A model generated the notes under the pieces. The model saw only the letters and a list, made by a program, of their open reading frames with translations, searched no databases and was not told the DNA's origin. Position numbers and translations under genes: made by a program. A DNA stretch of 17,476 bases, from the NCBI GenBank assembly GCA_001464165.1, contig LNEX01000193.1:1-17476 (forward strand). Reading direction: 5' to 3'. The first letter of the stretch is position 1. Each line of letters begins with the position of its first letter. This stretch comes from a bacterium Ga0077546 (lineage in GTDB: Bacteria; Cyanobacteriota; Vampirovibrionia; Obscuribacterales; Obscuribacteraceae). Shown here in pieces: positions 1 to 7,077 of this stretch.

Positions 1-1893
1 ATCGGTGTCGGCGGCATGGGAGCCGTTTACTTAGTAGAACACATGTCACTACGGCGGCAACTCGCGCTTAAAATCTTAACTCCAGAATTAGTAAACGAAC
101 AAAATTGGCAACGCTTTAAGGCTGAAGCAAAAATATTAGGCTCGCTCAACCATCCAACACTGGTCAAAGTCTACGATCTTGGTATTCACGCCCAAGCAAT
201 TCCGTTTTACTCTATGGACTACCTTAACGGCCGCAGTATTGAAGAGATACTAGCTGACGATGGCCCAATAGAACTAGAAACAGTGATTGACATCATGCTC
301 GAAGTACTCGATGGCTTAGCCTACGCCCATCGCAATGGCATAGTTCATCGAGACCTAAAGCCAGGCAATATTATGTATTGCACCATACATGGTGCCAATA
401 CTGTAAAAGTACTAGACTTTGGCATTTCAAAACTAATAGACAATCACGGCACGGCCCAGGCCATGACAGTAGCTGGTGACATATTCGGCAGCCCCTATTA
501 TATGAGCCCCGAGCAAAGCCGAGGAGAGAGCGTAGATGCCCGCTCAGACATCTATTCAATTGGCTGCACCCTATTTGAAATGCTCACGGGTTTTGTTCCA
601 TATGAAAGTAAATCACCAATTGAAATTATGCTGATGCATCAAGAGGCTGACATACCACTTCTAGTAGAAGTCAGTAGCCTTGAGTTTCCACCGGCAGTTG
701 ACCTTGTCTTAGCTAAATGCCTAGCCAAATCACCAGATGCTCGTTACCAATCAGCCAAAGAACTGGCTCTCGATTTAGTACGCATAAAGGAAGGCAAAGC
801 AGTTCACGCTTATGCAAAAGGTTTTGCCCAGCGCGGCGCAATTACAGCAGACAAAGAAGAGGCAGAACAAGAAAATTCGATCTCGGTAATTGTGCTAACA
901 GGATTAGCCGCAGCAACTCTCATTGTCTCCTGCTCAATCTTCTACTTCTGGAGCACTCAACAAAGACACAGTCAAAAATCAGCAGCTGCAGCGTCTGTCA
1001 ACGCCAATTTTGATGGTGAGCATGTTCTGCCAGAGTCAGAATTCACTGATGTAACAGCGGGACAACCTAAGTATTTTTCTCAGCTCGCAAAAGACGGTAT
1101 GAACGCAACCTTCAAATTTCCATCTAATCAATCACTCGGCCATATCGGTTGCGACACTGACAAGTGCAAGATGGTTGAAGCCAAATCACTGGTTCATCTG
1201 TCTCTCAAAGATGGACTTAAGTTTAACACTAACAGCTATCTAATTGAGCACCCAAGCTTATTTGAAGGCTTTAGACCAAATGAAATAGCCAGCCTGTCAG
1301 CCCCTTCTGGAGGCGAGGAAGTCGTAAAGGTAAAAGCTGCCATGCCGCACATCTGCAAGTTAACAGGAATAACAAGATTAGACCTGCAGCTCTCGAACCT
1401 TGACGACAGCGATATCACATACCTCAACAAGCTTACGAGACTAGACTCACTTACTCTTAGCTTGACTGAAGTCACAGGCAAAGGGTTAACCAACCTTCAA
1501 CGCCTTAAAAATCTACACACATTGTCTTTCAACTATAACAATGGAATTCACGAACTCATAGAAGCACTTGCTGGCTCAGAAAACATAGGAGACCTATCGA
1601 TCGACTCACCGGACAAGTCAATCGAAACAGCCGATCTGCAACGACTTGCCAAACTAAAGAATCTGAGATTTCTCAGTGTGCAAAACAGCGGAATTGATGA
1701 CAAGTCGCTAGAACTTCTCTACGGGATGCCTCGACTTGCAACATTGAATATAAACGACTGCAATGTCAGTGATGCCGCAATTGAAAAATTTAAAAAGGCT
1801 TATAGTGGAAGACAAATTGAAGTGATCAGCACACAGACACAACTACTTAAATCTAAAGGCGGATTAAAAGGCGACCCCAAAACTGGCTTGTAA
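1..1893 (+). CDS. Transmembrane Ser/Thr protein kinase with C-terminal leucine-rich repeats (5' partial)
   Basis: Hanks-type kinase that would phosphorylate Ser/Thr in the cytoplasm in response to a signal outside the membrane. The reading frame is open from base 1, and the first codons already encode the glycine-rich loop (IGVGGMGAVYL). The gene therefore begins upstream, and the ATG at 16 is internal, not the start. By visible codon: catalytic Lys 24 (ALKIL), probable helix-C Glu 42, HRDLKPGN 116-123, DFG 139-141 and the SPYYMSPEQ activation segment 164-172, so it looks catalytically complete. One hydrophobic segment at about 294-317 anchors it. The roughly 310 residues after that are predicted to be outside and hold degenerate leucine-rich repeats at about 455-605 (TRLDLQLSNLDD and similar units) instead of the usual PASTA repeats. 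The stop lies 16 bp from the convergent SGNH gene. The kinase call is firm; ligand and targets are unknown. Confidence 0.95.
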   Translation: MGVGGMGAVYLVEHMSLRRQLALKILTPELVNEQNWQRFKAEAKILGSLNHPTLVKVYDLGIHAQAIPFYSMDYLNGRSIEEILADDGPIELETVIDIMLEVLDGLAYAHRNGIVHRDLKPGNIMYCTIHGANTVKVLDFGISKLIDNHGTAQAMTVAGDIFGSPYYMSPEQSRGESVDARSDIYSIGCTLFEMLTGFVPYESKSPIEIMLMHQEADIPLLVEVSSLEFPPAVDLVLAKCLAKSPDARYQSAKELALDLVRIKEGKAVHAYAKGFAQRGAITADKEEAEQENSISVIVLTGLAAATLIVSCSIFYFWSTQQRHSQKSAAAASVNANFDGEHVLPESEFTDVTAGQPKYFSQLAKDGMNATFKFPSNQSLGHIGCDTDKCKMVEAKSLVHLSLKDGLKFNTNSYLIEHPSLFEGFRPNEIASLSAPSGGEEVVKVKAAMPHICKLTGITRLDLQLSNLDDSDITYLNKLTRLDSLTLSLTEVTGKGLTNLQRLKNLHTLSFNYNNGIHELIEALAGSENIGDLSIDSPDKSIETADLQRLAKLKNLRFLSVQNSGIDDKSLELLYGMPRLATLNINDCNVSDAAIEKFKKAYSGRQIEVISTQTQLLKSKGGLKGDPKTGL

Positions 1894-1909
1894 GAACCAC
1901 TATGACCAT

Positions 1910-2746
1910 TTATTGGAATGAAATGCTGTCAGCACACTTTTGCAATTTCGCAGCTTCATCTGGCGTAACCACAAATACAGGAACTTTCAAAGGGCCGAAA
2001 TCATAATCAATTTTGTTCGGAGCGCCCAAACTCGCTCTTTGATAAAGCGACCGAAACAACATACAACTTGCCAGATATGAGCCATACTTGCTTGGGTGAT
2101 GACCATCTTGGTCATACAAATCAATCTCTGGATGCTTTGCTGCCATGCGAAAAAAGGCGTCACCAACCTTGATCAACGGAGCACCAATTTTACTAGCGAC
2201 AATGGTACTATTGGTCGAAAGCTTTTCTTGGGTGGCCACCTGATCTCGAGCCGCCCATACCTCGAAGAGTAAAACTTTAGAACCAGCTTTTCTTGCTAGA
2301 GTTGCCATCTTCTGCCCATAGTCTACGGCCAAACTAGTTTCATTCAATGAGCGCTGGAATTGCTCTTGCAGAACAACATAATCAAACTTCTGTTCTTGCA
2401 ATAATTTCTGATAGCGTCCCATTTTATAATGATCTTCCAAGGAAACACCTGGTGACATCAGTTGAGAGACCTGCGGCCTCTCGCTAGCCAAACTCTCAGC
2501 AAACTTAGCCACTGTATTAGGTGAAAGGAAAAAGAAAGTTAAACTATTGCCAACGAATAAAATACGCGGGGCTTTCACTGAAGAAGGGTCGGTGACATGC
2601 TCAGCATAAGATGCCGTGTTCACGATAAGTTGCTCTAATTTGGTACGGTTGAGCACAACAAATACGATCGCCGCAACAGTAGACAACCCGACTAGGCTAA
2701 CAAAGAAAAACAAAAGTAATCGATTAGTCTTCGTCATCCTGGTCAC
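1910..2746 (-). CDS. Membrane-anchored SGNH/GDSL-family hydrolase
   Basis: Predicted esterase-type hydrolase held on the outer face of the membrane by an N-terminal segment (residues about 9-32). Block I is ILFVGNSLT with nucleophile Ser68. A later GVSLEDHY segment supplies the conserved Gly. DGHHPSKYGSYLA carries the Asp214/His217 pair of block V, followed by the usual small helical end. The overall pattern resembles SGNH proteins of the DUF4886 type; substrate unknown. The start is a GTG that shares four bases (GTGA) with the stop of the upstream SecD-head-like gene, preceded by AAGGTG seven bases away. This supports translational coupling and favours GTG over the ATG three codons later. 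The family call is firm and the specific activity is open. Confidence 0.85.
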   Translation of the reverse strand: MTRMTKTNRLLLFFFVSLVGLSTVAAIVFVVLNRTKLEQLIVNTASYAEHVTDPSSVKAPRILFVGNSLTFFFLSPNTVAKFAESLASERPQVSQLMSPGVSLEDHYKMGRYQKLLQEQKFDYVVLQEQFQRSLNETSLAVDYGQKMATLARKAGSKVLLFEVWAARDQVATQEKLSTNSTIVASKIGAPLIKVGDAFFRMAAKHPEIDLYDQDGHHPSKYGSYLASCMLFRSLYQRASLGAPNKIDYDFGPLKVPVFVVTPDEAAKLQKCADSISFQ

Positions 2747-3279
2747 TTTTCAGCACCTTGCAGCTGCGTATAAAGAACATCGCAACCATTGTCGGTACAA
2801 CGGGTTATCTGCATTTTTCCACCCCTAATTGGCTCTCTAATTTTGTGTACAGTGACAATCTGATTGCCAATTACAATTGCTGCCGACCGACCACAATTTT
2901 CACTAGTAAAAGTTTCAAGGGGAATAACCTCGGGCTTAGCCAACTCTATCAGCAACTGCTTCTTACCCTGCTGATCGACTTTCTTAGTGGGCTTTTGTGC
3001 GAGCACAATCGGAATAAAGTGCTCAGTGCTTAGGGCAACAAAGCGAGGTTTATCAGGTAGATTGGGCTGAGTAGGTTCAAGCAAATGACCGTCATCAATC
3101 AAGATACGCTCACCGGTGCCAGCGGGCCCAAGAGACTTAGAATTCTCAGCCTCGCGTAGAACAAGATAAATGCCATTAGCAAGCGGATCTACCTCAGCCT
3201 GCACAGAAACTGCACATAGTGTGAAAAGCAGGCCGACAAAAACTGACAAAATCGCTGTCCTGAAGAATCTCTTGGCCAT
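2743..3279 (-). CDS. Exported protein with a SecD P1-head-like domain
   Basis: A 178-residue protein with an N-terminal signal peptide (MAKRFFR, a hydrophobic core, then VQA before EVDP). The C-terminal part, about residues 107-174, resembles the P1 head subdomain of SecD: AAIVIGNQIV, then IREPIRGG and MQIT, in the order and spacing seen in SecD (AIVLDG, I..PI.GG, ITG). No SecD transmembrane bundle is present, so this is a stand-alone periplasmic domain, not a translocase subunit. Three Cys (129, 161, 166) lie in the mature part. ATG at 3279 is chosen because GAGGTG precedes it and it gives a classic signal peptide. An in-frame ATG at 3303, preceded by AAGGG, would add eight residues and remains possible. 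It is the first gene of a two-gene unit with the SGNH hydrolase. The similarity is by eye; function unknown. Confidence 0.7.
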   Translation of the reverse strand: MAKRFFRTAILSVFVGLLFTLCAVSVQAEVDPLANGIYLVLREAENSKSLGPAGTGERILIDDGHLLEPTQPNLPDKPRFVALSTEHFIPIVLAQKPTKKVDQQGKKQLLIELAKPEVIPLETFTSENCGRSAAIVIGNQIVTVHKIREPIRGGKMQITRCTDNGCDVLYTQLQGAEK

Positions 3280-3303
3280 AGCCACCTCAATTGCTCTCAA
3301 CAT

Positions 3304-3463
3304 TTTACCCTTCGCGAGCTAACTAGCCCTTAGAAAGAACGGCCTACACCTTAATCAATACCGCAATCTTAATGGTGTCTTAATCCGGCCTCTAATATTA
3401 GAAGCTTTAACTGGGTATACGAAGATAATGGCGTTCCAATCTTACGCTAGAAGAGGTTGAGGG
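3304..3463. promoter_or_regulatory. Divergent promoter region with CTTAAT direct repeats and a 12-bp palindrome
   Basis: Intergenic region between two divergent genes (extended to 3280 if the shorter start of the SecD-head-like gene is used). CTTAAT occurs at 3350, 3368 and 3379. The last two are exactly 11 bp apart (CTTAATGG, three bases, CTTAATCC), the period of the cyanobacterial Pho box. A perfect palindrome, TCTAATATTAGA, lies at 3391-3402. GATAAT at 3424-3429 could be a -10 element for the TPR gene, without a convincing -35. The regulatory role is inferred from position and symmetry only. Confidence 0.4.
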
Positions 3464-4780
3464 ATGAAAGACAGTGCAATCGTTAGTAGCTTTATAGGCT
3501 TCATTACCTTAGGCATCTGGCTCGTACTCAGACCAACTGTGTACCAGCTCTCAGCCCCGGCCTGCCTAGCCTTCGATATTATCATCGTTTGGTGTTCAGC
3601 CCCGACAATTCTAGGTCTTTGTAGTGAGCTACTGCTTTTTGTTGGCCTCGGCGCCACCGCAGCTACACAAAAGCTATGTTATGTAGCTGGACTAACAATC
3701 AGCAAGATTGCCGTGCTAATTGACCAAATCAATTTGATCATTCCAGGAAATGCTTTTGCCTACCATGCTAATAGTCGAAAAGTTCTGGTCGGCAGTTTTT
3801 ACAGTGTTCTCGAACAAAAGGCCAAAGCCAAAAAGTACTTTCTCAACCTCGTCAAAGATCTCAAAGCCGATAAAGACCAATCAGCACTGAAAGATCTATC
3901 TAATTGCCTTATGCTTCTTTCAGAACTGGCTCATGGAGAAGGCAACTACAAAGAAGCAAGATCTTACGCTGAGCAGTCGCTAGAAACGCTCAAAAAGACA
4001 GCCCCTGATAAAACCAGTGAAGGAGCCATGCTAACCGATCTTTGCGGCACATATATGAAGCAAGGATTAATAGACGAAGCAATTAGCATTGGCCGAAGGG
4101 CGGTCGAATGCTTCGACATGACCGATGATGCTCTCGATCATTTGCAGGCCATTGCTTACAATAATCTTTCTTTAGCACACTGTGAGGCTGGCGAATACAG
4201 AGAAGCGCTAGACTGCTCAAGACGTTCACTAAAGCTAAAACTAGCAGCCAGCGCCAACAAGCCAAATCTTTCGGTGGCCATAGCACATGTAAATATTGCC
4301 GATCACTTGCTTTTCTTAGAGCGCTACGACGATGCACTAGCTGCCGCAAAGAATGCTCTTGAAATTCTCGATACTCTGGGTTTTGGTGACAGCATAGTCA
4401 GAGCAACAGTTCTGCAAAATCTGGGGCACGCATACTTAGGCCTGGGCAAACTAGAAGAAGCAAAAGCCAATTTAGTGAAAGGTGCCGCTAGTAAAGGCAA
4501 GTTTATGGCGGCCAAAGATCCTGAATGGGCTCAACTAAATCTTGATTTAGCTCGCTTATATGCAGCGCTAAGCGAGAAGACGACCGCTGATTCTCACTTT
4601 GGCAAAGCAGTAGACTTTGGCGAAAAGCTGTTGGGCCTGAACAATCCAAAGTTGGCATACATTTACAAAGAGTATGCAAAGTATCTGGATATCACACACA
4701 GAGAAGGGCAAGCCGAAGTACTGAGAGCCAAGGCTAAAGAAATCGAAGAACGCCGGGCCAAACTGAAAGGCGAGAAGTGA
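3464..4780 (+). CDS. Membrane-anchored tetratricopeptide (TPR) repeat protein
   Basis: A 438-residue protein. The first 95 residues are strongly hydrophobic, with two or three membrane-spanning segments (about 5-23, 34-52 and 54-95). From about residue 140 on there are six to seven TPR units, recognisable by the helix-pair pattern, for example NLSLAHCEAGEYREALD, NIADHLLFLERYDDALA and NLGHAYLGLGKLEEAK. The C-terminus is charged and probably helical. TPR arrays form protein-binding solenoids, so this is likely a scaffold at the membrane, with the TPR domain probably in the cytoplasm. AGAGG seven bases before the ATG supports the start. It is transcribed away from the SecD-head-like/SGNH pair and may share regulation with it. 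The partner is unknown; the repeat type is clear. Confidence 0.85.
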   Translation: MKDSAIVSSFIGFITLGIWLVLRPTVYQLSAPACLAFDIIIVWCSAPTILGLCSELLLFVGLGATAATQKLCYVAGLTISKIAVLIDQINLIIPGNAFAYHANSRKVLVGSFYSVLEQKAKAKKYFLNLVKDLKADKDQSALKDLSNCLMLLSELAHGEGNYKEARSYAEQSLETLKKTAPDKTSEGAMLTDLCGTYMKQGLIDEAISIGRRAVECFDMTDDALDHLQAIAYNNLSLAHCEAGEYREALDCSRRSLKLKLAASANKPNLSVAIAHVNIADHLLFLERYDDALAAAKNALEILDTLGFGDSIVRATVLQNLGHAYLGLGKLEEAKANLVKGAASKGKFMAAKDPEWAQLNLDLARLYAALSEKTTADSHFGKAVDFGEKLLGLNNPKLAYIYKEYAKYLDITHREGQAEVLRAKAKEIEERRAKLKGEK

Positions 4781-4852
4781 AAGGCCATAAAGCCAGCAAA
4801 GCTCTATCTTATCAGCAATTGACTCGTCACCAACTCGCGCCTAGTAAACAAA

Positions 4853-5062
4853 CTACGAACCAGTCGATGCAAAAGTACCTTCATTGCCCAATTCAGCAGT
4901 CATATCACAATCAGTATGGCCACAGCCGCAGTGTGGGTCTTCGCCGGTGGGATCATTATTTGAGCAAAACTCACCGCAACAGTCACCGTCTCGAACTTTA
5001 CACTTACAGGCCCTGTGCATGCAGGAATGCACTTCCGATATCTTCCCGATTTCAGTTGACAT
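4853..5062 (-). CDS. Metallothionein, cyanobacterial SmtA type
   Basis: A small protein of 69 residues with nine Cys (14, 19, 21, 28, 29, 33, 45, 47, 52) and His 12, 16, 44 and 49. The order matches SmtA-type bacterial metallothioneins: an early CxC followed by V (CKCKV), a CxxxC (CGEFC) and a terminal GCGHTDC that is nearly identical to the GCGHTGC of SmtA. This family binds Zn(II), Cd(II) or Cu(I) in a Cys/His cluster in the cytoplasm for storage and detoxification. The total of nine Cys equals SmtA, but Cys28 and Cys45 are shifted and the usual final Cys-x-Cys is absent. GAGG six bases before the ATG supports translation. It follows the acidic gene by 17 bp on the same strand, so the two are probably co-transcribed. 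No SmtB-type operator was seen. The opposite-strand reading frame here has no supporting features. Confidence 0.85.
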   Translation of the reverse strand: MSTEIGKISEVHSCMHRACKCKVRDGDCCGEFCSNNDPTGEDPHCGCGHTDCDMTAELGNEGTFASTGS

Positions 5063-5079
5063 AAAAAACCTCTATTGCT

Positions 5080-5490
5080 TTAAACTAAATTACTATCTAG
5101 ATCTAATGGCCGCGGCGTTAGATCTGCATCTTGATCGTCACCGAATCTAGTACCAGAATCAAATGGGAGCGACTGCGTTTCTGGCAGCAAGCCTTCATTA
5201 CCGTCACTATCAACGGCGTTCGCATCAGTATTCTCCTCGTCGTGAAGACCAAGAGACAAATTCTTGTCGCCTTTCTCCACAACGTAATCCCCTTCCAAAT
5301 TACCTAATCTCTCGGACTCATGATCAAAGTAATCGCGGGCATAAATTTCGCCAGTGCCGTCGATCCTAAATGGTTGTTCCGGCTCATGGCGATTAGGCTC
5401 CACCGTCTTCCCCTCAACCTGAGTAATCGTACCCGGCATTGGAATCCCACTGATACTGTTCGCTCTGACCTTTCCTTCATCACCCTTCAT
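5080..5490 (-). CDS. Acidic hypothetical protein upstream of metallothionein
   Basis: Not recognised. The 136-residue product has no signal peptide, membrane segment or Cys, and is rich in Asp, Glu, Gly and Asn, particularly in the second half (for example HDEENTDANAVDSDGNEG and FGDDQDADL). It is probably largely disordered. The ATG at 5490 is chosen because GAGGGG lies eight bases upstream; a GTG at 5499 is in frame but would sit directly on that ribosome-binding site. It is the leading gene of a probable two-gene unit with the metallothionein, 17 bp apart. A metal-buffering or chaperone role would fit the context but nothing in the sequence demonstrates it. Confidence 0.6.
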   Translation of the reverse strand: MKGDEGKVRANSISGIPMPGTITQVEGKTVEPNRHEPEQPFRIDGTGEIYARDYFDHESERLGNLEGDYVVEKGDKNLSLGLHDEENTDANAVDSDGNEGLLPETQSLPFDSGTRFGDDQDADLTPRPLDLDSNLV

Positions 5491-5641
5491 GGCTAACACC
5501 CCTCAGCGTCTCTTCTCTTCTTATCTCTTCTTATGTCTTTTACTATCGCGGCCGACGTAAGGTAGCCGAGAAGGTTCCAGTTCTATTGCTGCGATTTGGG
5601 AAAAGGCTATGAGGTAGACGAGCGAGGCATTTTACCCGATC
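5491..5641 (-). promoter_or_regulatory. Upstream region of the acidic-protein/metallothionein unit, with a 10-bp tandem repeat
   Basis: A 151-bp intergenic stretch that must hold the promoter for the minus-strand unit. It contains a perfect two-copy tandem repeat of TCTCTTCTTA at 5514-5533 (purine-rich on the coding strand), about 25 bp upstream of the start codon. I see no convincing -35/-10 pair and no inverted repeat of the SmtB or ArsR type. Confidence 0.3.
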
Positions 5642-6328
5642 TCAATCAAGCTCTCTCAAGCGCGGCACAACATTCTTCAACAGCCATGGTGTGGCGCTAT
5701 TACCAAAGTGCATACCAATATGCAGTTGCTTGAGCATCTCAGGACGCCAGCGCTGTTGTTCTAGCTTAGAGTACTGCTCTGGGTAGAGGCAACTCTCTGG
5801 GGCGATAGCAAAGCCGGCGCACCCAGCACTTGTTGTACGCACACCATCAGAGGTGCCAAAGAGGCTAGTACCCAAACCCAGAATAATGCGATCGTAGGGT
5901 GAATAATAACAAATCAAATTGCGCTCCACAGCCTGCAGAGCGCGGCTCAGATCATATTGAGGTGAAATAGCAGGTGAAAGCAAAATAGTGCGCGCTACTC
6001 TGTCGACAGACAATAGCTCAAGTGCTTTTACGGCTACTAAACTGCCACCACTCTTTGCCACCAATTGCACGGTGTGCCCTTTGTCGACTGAGTCAATCAG
6101 TTCGGCCAATTGCGCACCCTTGCGCTCAATGTGCTCTTTATCTAACAAATCATGAAACGGCATGAACACACCGTGATTCCAAAAGAACCTCTGAATTTTG
6201 AGGTTAGCGCCTCCAATTTTGGCAGCAGCCATCAAAGAGAACGGCAAAATACCTGTGCCTCCGACGCCATCAAGGGCAATAACTACATTAAGCGGAGATT
6301 GACTCGATCTGGGGCTGGTTTCGCTCAT
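5642..6328 (-). CDS. Alpha/beta-hydrolase-like protein
   Basis: A 228-residue cytoplasmic protein with the order of an alpha/beta hydrolase. An early strand, NVVIALDGVGGTG, replaces the usual HG oxyanion strand. The nucleophile elbow is VAKSGGSLVA with Ser93, of the relaxed form K-S-G-G instead of G-x-S-x-G. A candidate acid is Asp146 (YSPYDRI), and a candidate base is His207 (GMHFGN), near the C-terminus. Residues 140-175 contain a Gly/Ser-rich stretch (GLGTSLFGTSDG). Small lipase-like proteins with this layout exist, but I cannot name a substrate. The ATG has no strong ribosome-binding site. It is divergent from the methyltransferase, with 47 bp between starts. Confidence 0.7.
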   Translation of the reverse strand: MSETSPRSSQSPLNVVIALDGVGGTGILPFSLMAAAKIGGANLKIQRFFWNHGVFMPFHDLLDKEHIERKGAQLAELIDSVDKGHTVQLVAKSGGSLVAVKALELLSVDRVARTILLSPAISPQYDLSRALQAVERNLICYYSPYDRIILGLGTSLFGTSDGVRTTSAGCAGFAIAPESCLYPEQYSKLEQQRWRPEMLKQLHIGMHFGNSATPWLLKNVVPRLRELD

Positions 6329-6375
6329 GTTAGAATCTTATCTCAAATCTATGCAGTACACCAACCAGGTTACCC
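6329..6375. promoter_or_regulatory. Short divergent promoter region
   Basis: Only 47 bp separate the start codons of the minus-strand alpha/beta hydrolase and the plus-strand methyltransferase, so their promoters must overlap within this stretch or extend into the genes. CAGG six bases before the GTG at 6376 is the likely ribosome-binding site of the methyltransferase. No clear -10/-35 pair or operator is seen. Confidence 0.3.
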
Positions 6376-7056
6376 GTGAAAAACCAGCAAGACATCGAAA
6401 GCGCCGACGACCACGAAGATGATCAAAACGATGAGCGTCAAAGCGACGAAAGACAATACAACTGGGAAGAACGCTACACCCAACCTAATTCTGCCCCATG
6501 GGATAGCGGGCTGCCCGCCCCAGAGCTAGAAGAATATTTCGCCAGCCTGGAAAAAGACAAATATCCCAAATTAGTCTTAGAAATTGGCTGCGGAACTGGT
6601 ACTAACGCTATCTGGATGGCTAATCACGGCTGTGCTGTCACTACCACTGAAATTGCACCAACCGCCATGGAAGCAGCCAAGAAGAAGGCCGCCGAAGCAA
6701 AGAAGCAGATAGATTTCCACCTCATTGATATTTGCGAAACCACACCAGTTGACGATGGTACTCAAGATTTTGCCTTTGACCGTGGTGTTTACCACGTAAT
6801 CGAAAGAGCTAAGCGCAATTTATTTGTTGAAAGAGTGGCAGCAGCGCTTAAGCCCGGTGCATTCTGGCTAAGCATTTCAGGCTGTAAAGACGAATATAGG
6901 CAAGATCCCAATGTTGGGCCGCCGCAACTTAGTGCTATTGAGCTTATCACTCCTATTGAGCCACATTTTGCCGTGATTAAACTAGAACGTACTTACTTCA
7001 TTCTAGACAGCGGCATCAAACACTTGGCCTGGAAAGCGCTGTATCAGAGACGCTAA
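6376..7056 (+). CDS. Class I SAM-dependent methyltransferase
   Basis: A 226-residue cytoplasmic enzyme expected to transfer a methyl group from S-adenosylmethionine. Motif I is LVLEIGCGTGTN (residues 66-77), followed by the acidic end of strand 2 (TTTEIAP) and the motif around IDIC (117-120). The preceding segment RYTQPNSAPWDSGLPAPEL matches the substrate-side cap of the thiopurine/thiol methyltransferase group (Y..PWD.G.P.PEL), so a small thiol or other small molecule is a reasonable guess for the acceptor. DFAFDRGVYHVI corresponds to motif IV and the following helix. The first 30 residues are very acidic and probably disordered, which is unusual for the family. The start is GTG. The fold is certain, the substrate is not. 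Confidence 0.85.
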   Translation: MKNQQDIESADDHEDDQNDERQSDERQYNWEERYTQPNSAPWDSGLPAPELEEYFASLEKDKYPKLVLEIGCGTGTNAIWMANHGCAVTTTEIAPTAMEAAKKKAAEAKKQIDFHLIDICETTPVDDGTQDFAFDRGVYHVIERAKRNLFVERVAAALKPGAFWLSISGCKDEYRQDPNVGPPQLSAIELITPIEPHFAVIKLERTYFILDSGIKHLAWKALYQRR

Positions 7057-7077
7057 ATTGCCTCAACTGCGACCTGA

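Noticed and set aside
16..18. ATG as the start of the kinase
   Set aside because: The frame is open from base 1 and the residues before this Met complete the glycine-rich loop, so the gene begins outside the window.
4777..5064. Plus-strand reading frame of 95 codons overlapping the end of the TPR gene
   Set aside because: It is antisense to the metallothionein, whose Cys pattern and ribosome-binding site are convincing. The plus-strand product shows no family signature and a shadow-like composition.
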